DNA of 9,040 nt from DASPPM01 sp035604475 (GTDB lineage Bacteria > Pseudomonadota > Alphaproteobacteria > JACZXZ01): the NCBI GenBank assembly GCA_035604475.1, contig DATNIJ010000332.1:1-9040 (forward strand), read 5' to 3'. Positions 1 to 6,677 of the stretch are shown in pieces. The number at the start of each line of letters is the position of its first letter. Within the stretch, counting starts at the first letter, position 1. Below the pieces are notes generated by a model, which was given only the letters and a program-made list of their open reading frames with translations, did no database searches and had not been told where the DNA came from. The translations under genes and the position numbers were made by a program.

Positions 1-1
1 T

Positions 2-586
2 TACGTGGTGGGCGAGCTCGTCGCCAGCGGCAGTGGTGCCTCTGCGGCGCGCGACGGCGTCGACGTGATCGAGACGGATGCCACCAATTGCATGAACCTC
101 CCGGCCGAGGCGATGGAGATGGAGGCGCCGATCCGCATCCACCGCATCGCCTTGCGCGAGGATTCGGGCGGGGCCGGCGAGTTCCGCGGCGGGCTCGGCG
201 TGGTGCGCGAGTACGAGATCCTGGAGGGCGAGGTCTCGTTCTCCCATCGCGGCGAGCGGCATTTCTCGAGCGCACCCGGCGCGCACGGCGGCTCGCCCGG
301 GGCCATGGCGCGCTCGCGCATCACGCGCAAGGACGGAAGCCTGGTCGTGATTCCGTCCAAGATCGCGACCACCCTCAGGAAGGGCGACCGCCTCGTCGTC
401 GAGACCGCCGGCGGGGGTGGCTACGGCGATCCCAAGCGCCGGTCGATCGAGGCCGTGCGCGCGGACGTGGCGAACGGCAAAGTCAGCCGTGCTGCCGCCT
501 TGAGCGTCTACGGCCGGAGCGAGATATCGAAGCGCGCCCCGAGCCGCCCGGCCGGCAAAGCAAAAAGAAGAGGGAAGAGACCATGA
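2..586 (+). CDS. hyuB: Hydantoinase B/oxoprolinase family protein, C-terminal part (5' end outside window)
   Basis: This is the C-terminal end of a HyuB-type subunit, the partner of HyuA in ATP-dependent opening of hydantoin or 5-oxoproline type rings in the cytoplasm. The frame is open from base 2, so the gene starts upstream of the window. Family hallmarks are visible: an R-x-D-S-GG-GE-RGG-G segment around 160-200, a GAHGG-PGA segment around 280-305, and the glycine-rich ETAGGGGYGDP motif around 400-435 that normally sits near the HyuB C-terminus. It is followed by the usual helical tail (about 445-510). The last roughly 18 residues (about 530-583) are a Lys/Arg-rich extension beyond the normal family end. 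The stop codon overlaps the next ATG (ATGA, 583-586), so the two genes are probably translationally coupled. The true substrate cannot be told from sequence. Confidence 0.93.
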   Translation, partial: YVVGELVASGSGASAARDGVDVIETDATNCMNLPAEAMEMEAPIRIHRIALREDSGGAGEFRGGLGVVREYEILEGEVSFSHRGERHFSSAPGAHGGSPGAMARSRITRKDGSLVVIPSKIATTLRKGDRLVVETAGGGGYGDPKRRSIEAVRADVANGKVSRAAALSVYGRSEISKRAPSRPAGKAKRRGKRP

Positions 587-1833
587 GACGGCACGTGATC
601 AAGACCGCGTCGGCGCCCACACCACTCGCGAATTACTGCCAGGGCATCGCCGCCGGCGACGTGGTCTATGCCGCGGGGCAGATCGCGTCGGACTTCAAGA
701 CCGGCGTCGCCCCCGAGGTGCTGGTCGATCCCGCCTTCCCCTATTACGGCTCCGAGATCCAGCGCCAGACGCGCTACATCCTCGACAACCTCAGCACTAC
801 CTTCAAGGCCGGGGGCTGCGACTTGCAGGACGTGGTCAAGGCGCAAGTGTTCTTGACCGACCTCAACGACTTCTTCGCCTTTGATCAGATCTGGAAGCAA
901 TATTTCCCCGCCCCGCCGCCGCGCACGACGATTGGCATCAAGGCACTCCTCGTTCCCGGCTGTCTCGTCGAGATCGACCTCGTCGCCGTCAAGCCGGGCG
1001 TCGCGCGCAAGGTCATCACCAGCAAGAGTGCACCCACCCCACTCGCGCATTATTGCCAGGGCGTCGTCGTCGGCGATACCGTCTATGCCGCGGGCCAAAT
1101 CGCGTCGGACTACAAGACCGGCGTGGCGCCCGAGGCGCGTGTCGATCCCGCCTTCCCCTACTACGGCTCGGAGATCCAGCGCCAGGCGCGCTACATCCTC
1201 GAGAACTTCAGCACCACCTTCAACGCCGCCGGTTGCGAGTTGAAGGACGTGGTCAAGGCGCAAGTGTTCCTGACCGACCTCGCCGACTTCTTCCACTTCG
1301 ACCAGGTCTGGAAACAGTATTTCCCCGCCCCGCCGCCGCGCACGACGATCGGCATCGGCGGGCTCCTCGTGCCCGGCTGCAAGGTCGAGATCGATCTCAC
1401 AGCCGTCAAGCCGGGGGTGCCGCGCAAGGTCATCACCACCAAGACCGCACCCACCCCACTCGCGCATTATTGCCAAGGTGTCGTCGTCGGCTCGACCGTC
1501 TATGCCGCGGGCCAGATCGCCTCGGATTACAAGACCGGCGTTGCCCCCGAAGCGCGCGTCGATCCGGCCTTTCCCTATTACGGCTCGGAGATCGAGCGCC
1601 AGGCGCGCTATGTCCTCGACAATCTCGCCGCCGCCTTCAAGGCCGCCGGCTGCGGCTTGAACGACGTCGTCAAGGCGCAGGTCTTCATGACCGACCTCGA
1701 CGACTTCTTCGCCTTCGACCAGGTGTGGAAAGAGTATTTCCCCGCCCCGCCGCCGCGCACGACGATCGGCATCGGCGGCCTCCTCGTCCCCGGCTGCAAG
1801 CTCGAGATCGACCTCATCGCCGTCAAGCGCTAG
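583..1833 (+). CDS. Three-domain tandem RidA/YjgF/UK114 family protein (predicted single-chain trimer)
   Basis: The 416-aa protein is made of three complete RidA-like domains: residues 3-141, 142-280 and 281-416. Single-domain RidA proteins are about 130 aa, form homotrimers and hydrolyse reactive enamine/imine intermediates. By hand count the units are about 81% (1 v 2), 85% (2 v 3) and 76% (1 v 3) identical. Each unit keeps the Arg of the PPPRTTIGI segment (R114, R253, R392), which I align with the substrate-binding Arg105 of E. coli RidA. Each also keeps the Glu of the VEID/LEID segment (E130, E269, E408), matching Glu120. Each unit has an insert-like VDPAFPYYGSEI segment after the GQI-SD-KTG region. 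The ATG at 583 is chosen because it overlaps the hyuB stop and follows a purine-rich SD stretch (AGAGGGAAGAG); the frame is also open upstream, but only as a shadow of hyuB. The functional call at family level is firm; trimer mimicry is inference. Confidence 0.95.
   Translation: MRRHVIKTASAPTPLANYCQGIAAGDVVYAAGQIASDFKTGVAPEVLVDPAFPYYGSEIQRQTRYILDNLSTTFKAGGCDLQDVVKAQVFLTDLNDFFAFDQIWKQYFPAPPPRTTIGIKALLVPGCLVEIDLVAVKPGVARKVITSKSAPTPLAHYCQGVVVGDTVYAAGQIASDYKTGVAPEARVDPAFPYYGSEIQRQARYILENFSTTFNAAGCELKDVVKAQVFLTDLADFFHFDQVWKQYFPAPPPRTTIGIGGLLVPGCKVEIDLTAVKPGVPRKVITTKTAPTPLAHYCQGVVVGSTVYAAGQIASDYKTGVAPEARVDPAFPYYGSEIERQARYVLDNLAAAFKAAGCGLNDVVKAQVFMTDLDDFFAFDQVWKEYFPAPPPRTTIGIGGLLVPGCKLEIDLIAVKR
589..1830 (+). 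repeat. Three in-frame tandem repeats of 417 bp inside the RidA gene
   Basis: Units start at 589, 1006 and 1423, each with a CGx-xxx-GTx-ATC start (R-H/K-V-I). The spacing is exactly 417 bp, and the last unit is 9 bp shorter (1423-1830). Identity extends to silent positions: the 32 bases at 901-932 recur unchanged at 1318-1349 and 1735-1766. The units differ by substitutions only; I see no indels between them apart from the shorter end. Confidence 0.97.
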
Positions 1834-1861
1834 CGCGCGGAACCATCGATACGTGATACAC

Positions 1862-1919
1862 CCCCCTCCCATCGGCCGCTCCTCAACGGGCGGCCGATCC
1901 CCCTCAAGGGGGGAGGGGG
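1862..1919. terminator. Nested inverted repeat after the RidA gene, possible terminator
   Basis: The outer arms are CCCCCTCCC at 1862-1870 and its exact complement at 1911-1919. The inner arms are ATCGGCCGC at 1871-1879 and GCGGCCGAT at 1890-1898, with a 10-nt loop. A further CCCCC/GGGGG mini-hairpin lies at 1899-1912. It lies 28 bp past the RidA stop, between two convergent genes, so it could end transcription from either side. There is no T-run, so this is not a textbook rho-independent terminator. Confidence 0.5.
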
Positions 1920-1944
1920 AATTGGGGCGACTTCGTCAGTTTCC

Positions 1945-1978
1945 CCCTCCCCCTCGAAGGGGGAGGGTGGGGAGGGGG
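1945..1978. repeat. C-rich/G-rich hairpin with G-quadruplex-like run, probably a dispersed intergenic repeat
   Basis: CCCTCCCCCT (1945-1954) pairs perfectly with AGGGGGAGGG (1958-1967) across a 3-base loop. Four G-runs of 5, 3, 4 and 5 bases separated by single bases (1959-1978) fit the G-quadruplex pattern with one-base loops on the plus strand. Pyrimidine/purine hairpins of this style are common interspersed intergenic repeats in high-GC Proteobacteria (general knowledge). It lies 47 bp past the minus-strand FAD gene stop, so it could also act as its 3' hairpin. Confidence 0.6.
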
Positions 1979-2025
1979 TGACGCTCGAATTTGCGAGAGT
2001 TGCCGCTAACGCAAGCGGCGCGCGC

Positions 2026-3285
2026 CTAATGGAAGCGCGCGAGGCGGTAGGGCGTGCAATCGATCATGGTCGTCTTGCCCAGCACGAGCTCGGAGACGAG
2101 CCGGCCGGTGACGGCACCCGCGGTCATGCCGGTGTGGCCGTGACCGCAGGCGATGAAGAGCCCGCGCCACCCCACCACCTCGTCGATCACCGGCACGCTG
2201 TCGGGAAGCGAGGGGCGGTAGCCCATCCAGATCGAGACCTCGTCGCCGCGAAGCGAGGGGAAGAGCGCCCGGCCTTGGCTGAGGACCGCCTCGGCACGCC
2301 GCTCGTTCATCGGAATGTCGAGGCCCGCGATCTCGACCGTGCCGGCAAAGCGCAGACCCCCCTCCATCGGCGTGGCGCCGAATGCCTTGGTCTTGTGCAA
2401 GACCGGGATGCGCAGCGAGAAGGACGGGTTGCGCACGATCGCGTGATAGCCGCGCTCGGTCTCGAGCGGAAGGCGCACGCCGAGCGGGGCGAGCAGGCGC
2501 TTCGACCAGGCCCCGCCCGCCACCACCACCTTGGCGAAGCGATGATCGCCGTTATTGGTGAGGACGCGGAAGCCCGCACCCTCCTGCGGCAGGATCTTCA
2601 TCACCCGCTCGTGGCGCACCCTACCTCCCGCCTCGCGCAGCAGCATGGCGAGCGTGTCCAAGAGGCGCTGCGGGTTGACCGTATGGCCGTTGTTGGGGAA
2701 GAGCACTGCGCGGCTCACGGCAGGCGAGATCTCGGGGATGAGCTGGCGCAGCTCGTTCGGGCCGAGCGTCTCGGTCACCACCCCGTGGCGCGCCCAAAGA
2801 TCGCGGGAGATGCGCTCGCTCGAGGCGATCTCGCCCTCCCAGACGTGCACCTGCCCCGTGGTGCGGATGAGGTCGTGGAAATGGCTCGGCCCGAGCAGCT
2901 CGCGGTATTGCTCGAGCCCCGGCTTGTGGAGCGCGCGCAGCGCGTTCGAGGAGGCGATCACCTTGTCCATGCGCCCGGCGCGCAACCATCGGAGAAGCCA
3001 GGGGAGCGCCTTGACGACATAGCGCGGATCGACGGCGAGCGGGCCGAGGGGATCGCTGAGCCAGCGCGGCACCTGGCGCAGCATGCCCGGCAGCGACACA
3101 GGCACGCAGGCGTCGATGCTCAGGAGACCGGCATTGCCGAAGGACGCCCCGCCGCCCGGCGGCAAGGCATCGAGCACGGTGACCCGCGCGCCGGCACGCC
3201 CGAGGAACACCGCCGAGGCGAGCCCGACGATGCCGGCCCCGATCACCGCGACGTCCGCTTCCTTACCCGTCCGCTCGTCGACCAT
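2026..3285 (-). CDS. FAD-dependent amino acid dehydrogenase, DadA-like (DAO family)
   Basis: The 419-aa length is normal for DadA-like flavoproteins, which oxidise D-amino acids or related amines to imino acids. The Rossmann motif GAGIVG is at residues 16-21, with the ribose-binding acidic residue D39 closing the second strand. GGGASFGNAGLL (44-55) is the FAD pyrophosphate loop typical of DadA. ETERGYH (275-281), MGYRP-LPDS-PVI (354-367) and ACGHGHTGMTAG (379-390) are the conserved substrate and FAD segments at the C-terminus. There is no signal peptide. The ATG at 3285 is preceded on the minus strand by AAGGAAGGA, a good ribosome site. It lies 21 bp downstream of the aldo/keto reductase gene, so the two are probably one operon. 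Substrate is unknown; imine products of this class are RidA substrates, which fits the neighbour at 583-1833. Confidence 0.93.
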   Translation of the reverse strand: MVDERTGKEADVAVIGAGIVGLASAVFLGRAGARVTVLDALPPGGGASFGNAGLLSIDACVPVSLPGMLRQVPRWLSDPLGPLAVDPRYVVKALPWLLRWLRAGRMDKVIASSNALRALHKPGLEQYRELLGPSHFHDLIRTTGQVHVWEGEIASSERISRDLWARHGVVTETLGPNELRQLIPEISPAVSRAVLFPNNGHTVNPQRLLDTLAMLLREAGGRVRHERVMKILPQEGAGFRVLTNNGDHRFAKVVVAGGAWSKRLLAPLGVRLPLETERGYHAIVRNPSFSLRIPVLHKTKAFGATPMEGGLRFAGTVEIAGLDIPMNERRAEAVLSQGRALFPSLRGDEVSIWMGYRPSLPDSVPVIDEVVGWRGLFIACGHGHTGMTAGAVTGRLVSELVLGKTTMIDCTPYRLARFH

Positions 3286-3306
3286 CGCCGATCCTTCCTT
3301 CTCTCC

Positions 3307-4302
3307 TCAGGCGCTGCCGCGCAAGCGAGCCGGCGCGCGCGGCACGTAGGGCGCCTCGAGGGCGGCGATCTCCTCCTTGGTCAAGCGTAGGTCGATGGCG
3401 GCGAGGGCGTCGTCGATGTGCTCGAGGCGGGTGACGCCGATGACCGGTGCGGCGACCACGTCCTGGCTGAGGAGCCAGGCGAGGGCCACCGCCGCGGGCT
3501 TGGCGCCGTGCGCCTTGGCCGTCGCCAGCACGCGATCGAGCACGTCGTAGTCGGACGCACGGAAGATGTCGCGCGCGTGCTCGTCCGTGCGCGCGCGCTC
3601 GGTCGAGAGCGCGCCCTCGCGCGCCCGGTTGGCGCCGAGAAAGCCGCGCGCGAGCGGGCTGTAGGGTGTCACCCCGATGCCTTCCTCGGCGCAGAGCGGC
3701 AGCATCTCGGCCTCCTCCTCGCGTTGCACGAGATTATAGAGGTTCTGCATCGCGATGGGGCGCGCTAGGCGAAGGGCATCGGAGATCAGGATCATCTGCG
3801 CGAACTTGTAGGCCGGCATCGTCGAGCCGCCGATATAGCGCACCTTGCCCGCGCGCACGAGCACCTCGAGCGTTGCCATGAGCTCGGCGATCGGCGTCAC
3901 CCCGTCGAGCCGATGGACGTAGAGGAGATCGACATAGTCGGTGCCGAGGCGCTTCAAGCTTTGCTCGACTGCGCTGAGCAAATGCTTGCGCCCGACGCCG
4001 ACGCCGTTCGGCCGCTCGTTCATCGCCAAGCCGACCTTGGTCGCGATCACCACCTCCTCGCGCGGCGCATAACCCAAGAGCGCCGCACCGAGAATTTTCT
4101 CGCTCTCGCCCGCGTTATAGGCGTCGGCCGTGTCGAAGAAATTGATGCCGCGATCGAGGGCCCGCTTGATGAAGGGACGGCTCTCGCTCGCATCGAAGGC
4201 GCCCCAGCCGCGCCGGCCCTTGGCACCCCAGGCATTGCCGCCGAGCCCGATGACACTCACCTGGAGCCCGCTGCGGCCGAGAGTGCGGTAACGCATCGCC
4301 AT
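3307..4302 (-). CDS. Aldo/keto reductase
   Basis: The protein is a 331-aa, NAD(P)H-dependent (beta/alpha)8-barrel oxidoreductase that interconverts carbonyls and alcohols. The complete catalytic tetrad is visible: D57 and Y62 in FDTADAY, K89 in ATKVG, and H130 in YVHRLD. The N-terminal R-LG-SGL-VS-IGLGG is standard, as is the PYSPLARG segment (213-220). The IGVTRLEHIDDAL stretch near the C-terminus is the usual cofactor-phosphate region. The start is ATG at 4302 with AAGGCAAGG just upstream; a second ATG two codons on (4296) is possible. It is the first gene of a likely two-gene minus-strand operon with the DadA-like dehydrogenase. The physiological carbonyl substrate is not evident; reduction of an aldehyde or keto product of the amine oxidases is a guess. 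Confidence 0.94.
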   Translation of the reverse strand: MAMRYRTLGRSGLQVSVIGLGGNAWGAKGRRGWGAFDASESRPFIKRALDRGINFFDTADAYNAGESEKILGAALLGYAPREEVVIATKVGLAMNERPNGVGVGRKHLLSAVEQSLKRLGTDYVDLLYVHRLDGVTPIAELMATLEVLVRAGKVRYIGGSTMPAYKFAQMILISDALRLARPIAMQNLYNLVQREEEAEMLPLCAEEGIGVTPYSPLARGFLGANRAREGALSTERARTDEHARDIFRASDYDVLDRVLATAKAHGAKPAAVALAWLLSQDVVAAPVIGVTRLEHIDDALAAIDLRLTKEEIAALEAPYVPRAPARLRGSA

Positions 4303-4510
4303 GAGAACCTTGCCTTCCTCGCCTGTCGCCGCACCGCGCGAAGCGGTACCACGCGCGCCGCTGCCAGTCTCGGCAAAACCGCCCGCCTGTCAACCGGCGA
4401 TCGGGCGTTCGGGCGCCTTCGGCCTCCTCGTCTCGAGGATGACCCTCGACAGCGCTCGCGTGACGCGCGATCCTCCGGCGGCGGGCGTGTGCACGCAATA
4501 GCGAGGGACG
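4303..4510. promoter_or_regulatory. Divergent promoter region between the aldo/keto reductase and FAD oxidoreductase genes
   Basis: This 208-bp non-coding gap separates two divergently transcribed genes, so it should hold both promoters. On the minus strand a perfect TTGACA lies at 4393-4388, but no convincing -10 follows at 16-18 bp. On the plus strand TCGACA (4446-4451) with GATCCT 17 bp later is only a weak match. ACCGC-5-GCGGT (4333-4347) is a short perfect dyad that could be an operator. No regulator gene is present in the window. Confidence 0.4.
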
Positions 4511-5629
4511 ATGGAACGGCTCGAGTGCGAGGTTGCGATCGTGGGCGGCGGCATCATGGGGGCGAGTGCGGCACTCCACCTGCAGAAGCTCGGCCGCAAG
4601 GTGGCACTCCTCGAGCGCGGCTTCGTCGGGGCGCAAGCGAGCGGCGTCAATTTCGGCAATATCCGGCAGCAGAACCGCTACCTGCCGCAGCTTCCCCTCT
4701 CCATGCGCGCGCGCGAGATCTGGGGCCGGCTCGAGGAGCTCGTCGGCGAGGACTGCGAATTCGCACCCTTGGGACACCTGATGGTGGCCTACGACGAGGC
4801 CGACATGGCGAAGCTCGAGAGCTGGGCCGAGGCTGCCGCGCACTACGGGCTCGCGGCCGAGCTGATCGGGCGCAACGCCTTGCCGGCGCGCTTTCCCTGG
4901 CTTGGGCGCGACCCCATCGGCGCCTCCTTCGTGGCCGCCGACGGCCATGCCAACCCGCGGCTCGTGGCGCCTGCCTTCGGCCGTGCCGCGCGCGCCGCCG
5001 GTGCCGAGGTGCGCGAGCATTGCGAGGTGACGACGATCGCCAAGGAGGGCCACCACTTCCTCCTCGAAGCCGCGGGGGGTTTGCGCGTGCGCGCCGATTC
5101 GCTCCTCAATGCGGCGGGCGCCTGGGGCGACCGCATCGCGGCCGAATTCGGCGAGCCGGTGCCCTTGACGCATCTCGGTCCGCTCGTCGGCGTGACCGAG
5201 ACAGTGCCCTATTTCCTGCCACCCACGGTGGGGGCGGCCGACGGCTCGGTCTATGTGCGCCAAGTGCGGCGCGGGAATATCGTCTTCGGCGGCGGGCCGC
5301 GCACCGCGCTCGAGCTCGATGAGCGCTTTGCCCATGTGGTACCTCAGCGCCTCACGGAGCAGTTCGCCCGCCTCCGGCGCCTCATCCCCACCTTGGGGCA
5401 TCTTCAGCTCATCCGCAGCTGGAGCGGGGTTGAGGGCTTCCTTCCCGACATGATCCCCGTCATGGGGCCGAGCGCCACCACGCCGGGCCTCTTCCACGCC
5501 TTCGGCTTCTGCGGCCACGGCTTCGCGCTCGGCCCCGCGGTCGGTGCGGTGATGGCCGAGCTGATCGCGACCGGCAAGAGTGCCACGCCGATCGCCGATT
5601 TCACCATCGCGCGCTTCGCGAAAAGCTGA
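4511..5629 (+). CDS. FAD-dependent oxidoreductase of the DAO family (glycine/sarcosine oxidase, HcnC/OoxB type)
   Basis: This 372-aa flavoprotein is predicted to oxidise an amino acid or secondary amine. The FAD Rossmann motif GGGIMG is at residues 12-17 and the ribose-binding glutamate is E35. ASGVNFGNIRQQNR (43-56) is the FAD-contact loop in the form seen in sarcosine oxidase beta and opine/proline dehydrogenase subunits. GHANPRLVAPAF (145-156), NAAGAWGDRIA (200-210), SWSGVEGFLPDMIPVMG (303-319) and GFCGHGFALGPAVG (332-345) complete the fold. It differs clearly from the DadA-like gene nearby, so it is not a recent duplicate. The ATG at 4511 follows GAGGGA. Many OoxB/HcnC enzymes need a companion ferredoxin-like or alpha subunit; none is seen here, so it may act alone. 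Substrate is unknown. Confidence 0.92.
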   Translation: MERLECEVAIVGGGIMGASAALHLQKLGRKVALLERGFVGAQASGVNFGNIRQQNRYLPQLPLSMRAREIWGRLEELVGEDCEFAPLGHLMVAYDEADMAKLESWAEAAAHYGLAAELIGRNALPARFPWLGRDPIGASFVAADGHANPRLVAPAFGRAARAAGAEVREHCEVTTIAKEGHHFLLEAAGGLRVRADSLLNAAGAWGDRIAAEFGEPVPLTHLGPLVGVTETVPYFLPPTVGAADGSVYVRQVRRGNIVFGGGPRTALELDERFAHVVPQRLTEQFARLRRLIPTLGHLQLIRSWSGVEGFLPDMIPVMGPSATTPGLFHAFGFCGHGFALGPAVGAVMAELIATGKSATPIADFTIARFAKS

Positions 5630-5673
5630 GCGCGCGTCGCATCGAGCGGGGATGGCGCCCCTTCGCGCTATAA

Positions 5674-5689
5674 CCGGCATTTCCCAGAT
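5674..5689 (+). repeat. Left terminal inverted repeat of the IS-like island
   Basis: CCGGCATTTCCCAGAT. Its last 11 bases (5679-5689) are the exact reverse complement of 6721-6731, and CCGG is shared with a one-base offset. It begins with CC, as IS1380-family ends tend to. Confidence 0.65.
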
Positions 5690-5712
5690 ACTTGAGTTCC
5701 AAGCCTCGGCGT

Positions 5713-5756
5713 AGCCCTCGTGGGCTCCCGTTTGCAACAGAAAGCCCCACGAGGCT
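5713..5756. other. Hairpin just past the transposase remnant stop
   Basis: AGCCCTCGTGGGCT (5713-5726) can pair with AGCCCCACGAGGCT (5743-5756), with one bulge on each arm and a 16-nt loop. AAGCCTCG at 5701-5708 is an alternative perfect partner for CGAGGCTT at 5750-5757, so two structures compete. On the minus strand it begins right at the stop codon of the remnant, as a 3' hairpin would. Confidence 0.45.
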
Positions 5757-5941
5757 TAGTGCGGCCCGCCAGTGCCGCCGAATTTGATGAGCTTCTCGCG
5801 CAGGCTCGTCAGTGACCAGGACTCCGCCGGGAAAGGGCCAAGTCGGCCTCTCCAGAATGGTTCGGGCCGCGTCCAACGCCGGAAGCCTTGCGGACAACGC
5901 CTTTTGGCTCGCGCGTATCCCAGCAGGACGTTAGCGTTCAC
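5756..5941 (-). pseudogene. IS1380-family transposase remnant, C-terminal part
   Basis: The minus-strand reading frame ends with the segment ESWSLTSLREKLIK-FGG. This closely resembles the conserved W-SLT-LREKLIKIGA-V segment near the C-terminus of IS1380-family transposases as I recall it. After LIK the frame diverges and stops at once (TAA at 5758-5756), losing the usual final residues. Upstream residues (FRRWTRPEPFWRGRLGPFP) are only loosely like the family, and no good start or ribosome site is present, so it should not be read as a working gene. It points the same way as the N-terminal remnant at 6571-6642. Confidence 0.6.
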
Positions 5942-6033
5942 GCCGATCCTTGGTGATCTGCGGAATGTAGGTTAAGTGCTTCGCACTGCGTCATATGTGC
6001 TAAGCTCGACTTCTTGAACCCGAGGAAGAGCTG

Positions 6034-6555
6034 ATGCACCAGACCGTATGGAGGGTCCTTGCGGAGCTTCCACTATTCCTCATGACTGCCATCGCTACGC
6101 ATTTGGTCATGTCATTTGCGCAGACACTGATGCATTACAAGCTCGGCCACCATCCAATGGGCGGCAAGTTCTTCCGTAACCACATCAACTTCCACCACGC
6201 CTACTACGCCAATGATCATCTCGTCTCGCGGAAGTACCGCGGCGACGAGGGCAACAATACTCCCTTCTTCTTCATTCCTGTGTTTCTGGTCGGCGCGTGC
6301 ACCTACTTCATATTGCCGACCGATCTTTTCGTGACTCAGGTCATCGCATGTGCTGCGTCCTTCTACGCGCATGTCTTCTTCGACAAGGAATACCACGTCG
6401 AGGGATCATGGCTTCGGCGATTTGCATGGTTCAGGCGCAAGCAGGAGCTTCATTTCGTTCATCACCAGCACGCAGCTAGCAATTTCGCCGTGATCGATTT
6501 CTTCTGGGATAGGATTCTCGGTACCTATCGAAGGCCGGATGCCGGAGCCCGATGA
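6034..6555 (+). CDS. Small sterol desaturase/fatty acid hydroxylase superfamily membrane protein
   Basis: The 173-aa protein has the His clusters of the membrane-bound di-iron hydroxylase/desaturase superfamily. They are H34-x4-HH (39-40), H50-x3-HH (54-55), H113 and H121, H140-x2-HH (143-144) and H146, followed by the family-type ending NFAVIDFFWDRILGTYRR. Likely membrane segments are residues 7-27, 77-95 and 97-115. Such enzymes use O2 to hydroxylate or desaturate lipids, sterols or carotenoids; the substrate here is unknown. It is short for the family (often 250 aa or more), yet the His set looks complete. The start ATG at 6034 follows GAGGAAG at 6022-6028, a strong ribosome site. G+C of about 54% and its place inside an IS remnant point to horizontal gain. 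It is transcribed opposite to the transposase remnants. Confidence 0.85.
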   Translation: MHQTVWRVLAELPLFLMTAIATHLVMSFAQTLMHYKLGHHPMGGKFFRNHINFHHAYYANDHLVSRKYRGDEGNNTPFFFIPVFLVGACTYFILPTDLFVTQVIACAASFYAHVFFDKEYHVEGSWLRRFAWFRRKQELHFVHHQHAASNFAVIDFFWDRILGTYRRPDAGAR

Positions 6556-6570
6556 ATGGAAGGGGCGGCA

Positions 6571-6642
6571 ATCCAGCTCAAGGCGGCGATCGAAAGCGAG
6601 GTTCAAAGGGCCGTCCTTCGGCTCACCCGCCGGATGTTCCAT
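6571..6642 (-). pseudogene. IS1380-family transposase remnant, N-terminal part
   Basis: Starting from the ATG at 6642 the minus strand encodes MEHPAGEPKDGPLNLAFDRR followed by LELD. This resembles the start of alphaproteobacterial IS1380 transposases, where a short leader is followed by a DFDRRL-L-F segment and then TSDAGLL. The match fades right after LELD, near the desaturase stop at 6555. This suggests the rest of the transposase was replaced or deleted. The assignment rests on recalled family features over about 24 residues, so it is tentative on its own. Its position and orientation relative to the C-terminal remnant and the inverted repeats support it. Confidence 0.5.
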
Positions 6643-6677
6643 CCCGGCCCCGTCTGCCTGATGACAACGCACTGATA

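Noticed and set aside
508..1872. A 454-codon open frame antisense to the RidA gene
   Set aside because: Its repeats mirror the tandem RidA units and its composition is the low-complexity Asp/Arg/Glu pattern of a GC-rich antisense shadow. No known domain is seen.
1978..3390. A 470-codon plus-strand frame opposite the DadA-like gene
   Set aside because: It overlaps a clear FAD enzyme in antisense and is rich in Arg/His/Glu/Ala with no recognisable motif, so it is a shadow of high-GC codon use.
4115..5737. A 540-codon minus-strand frame opposite the second FAD gene
   Set aside because: It runs across the divergent promoter region and antisense to two well-supported genes, and has no domain signature.
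5761..6000. Possible tRNA or small RNA in the 5630-6033 gap
   Set aside because: I could not fold a cloverleaf or find a T-loop motif; the gap is better explained by the left end of the IS-like island.
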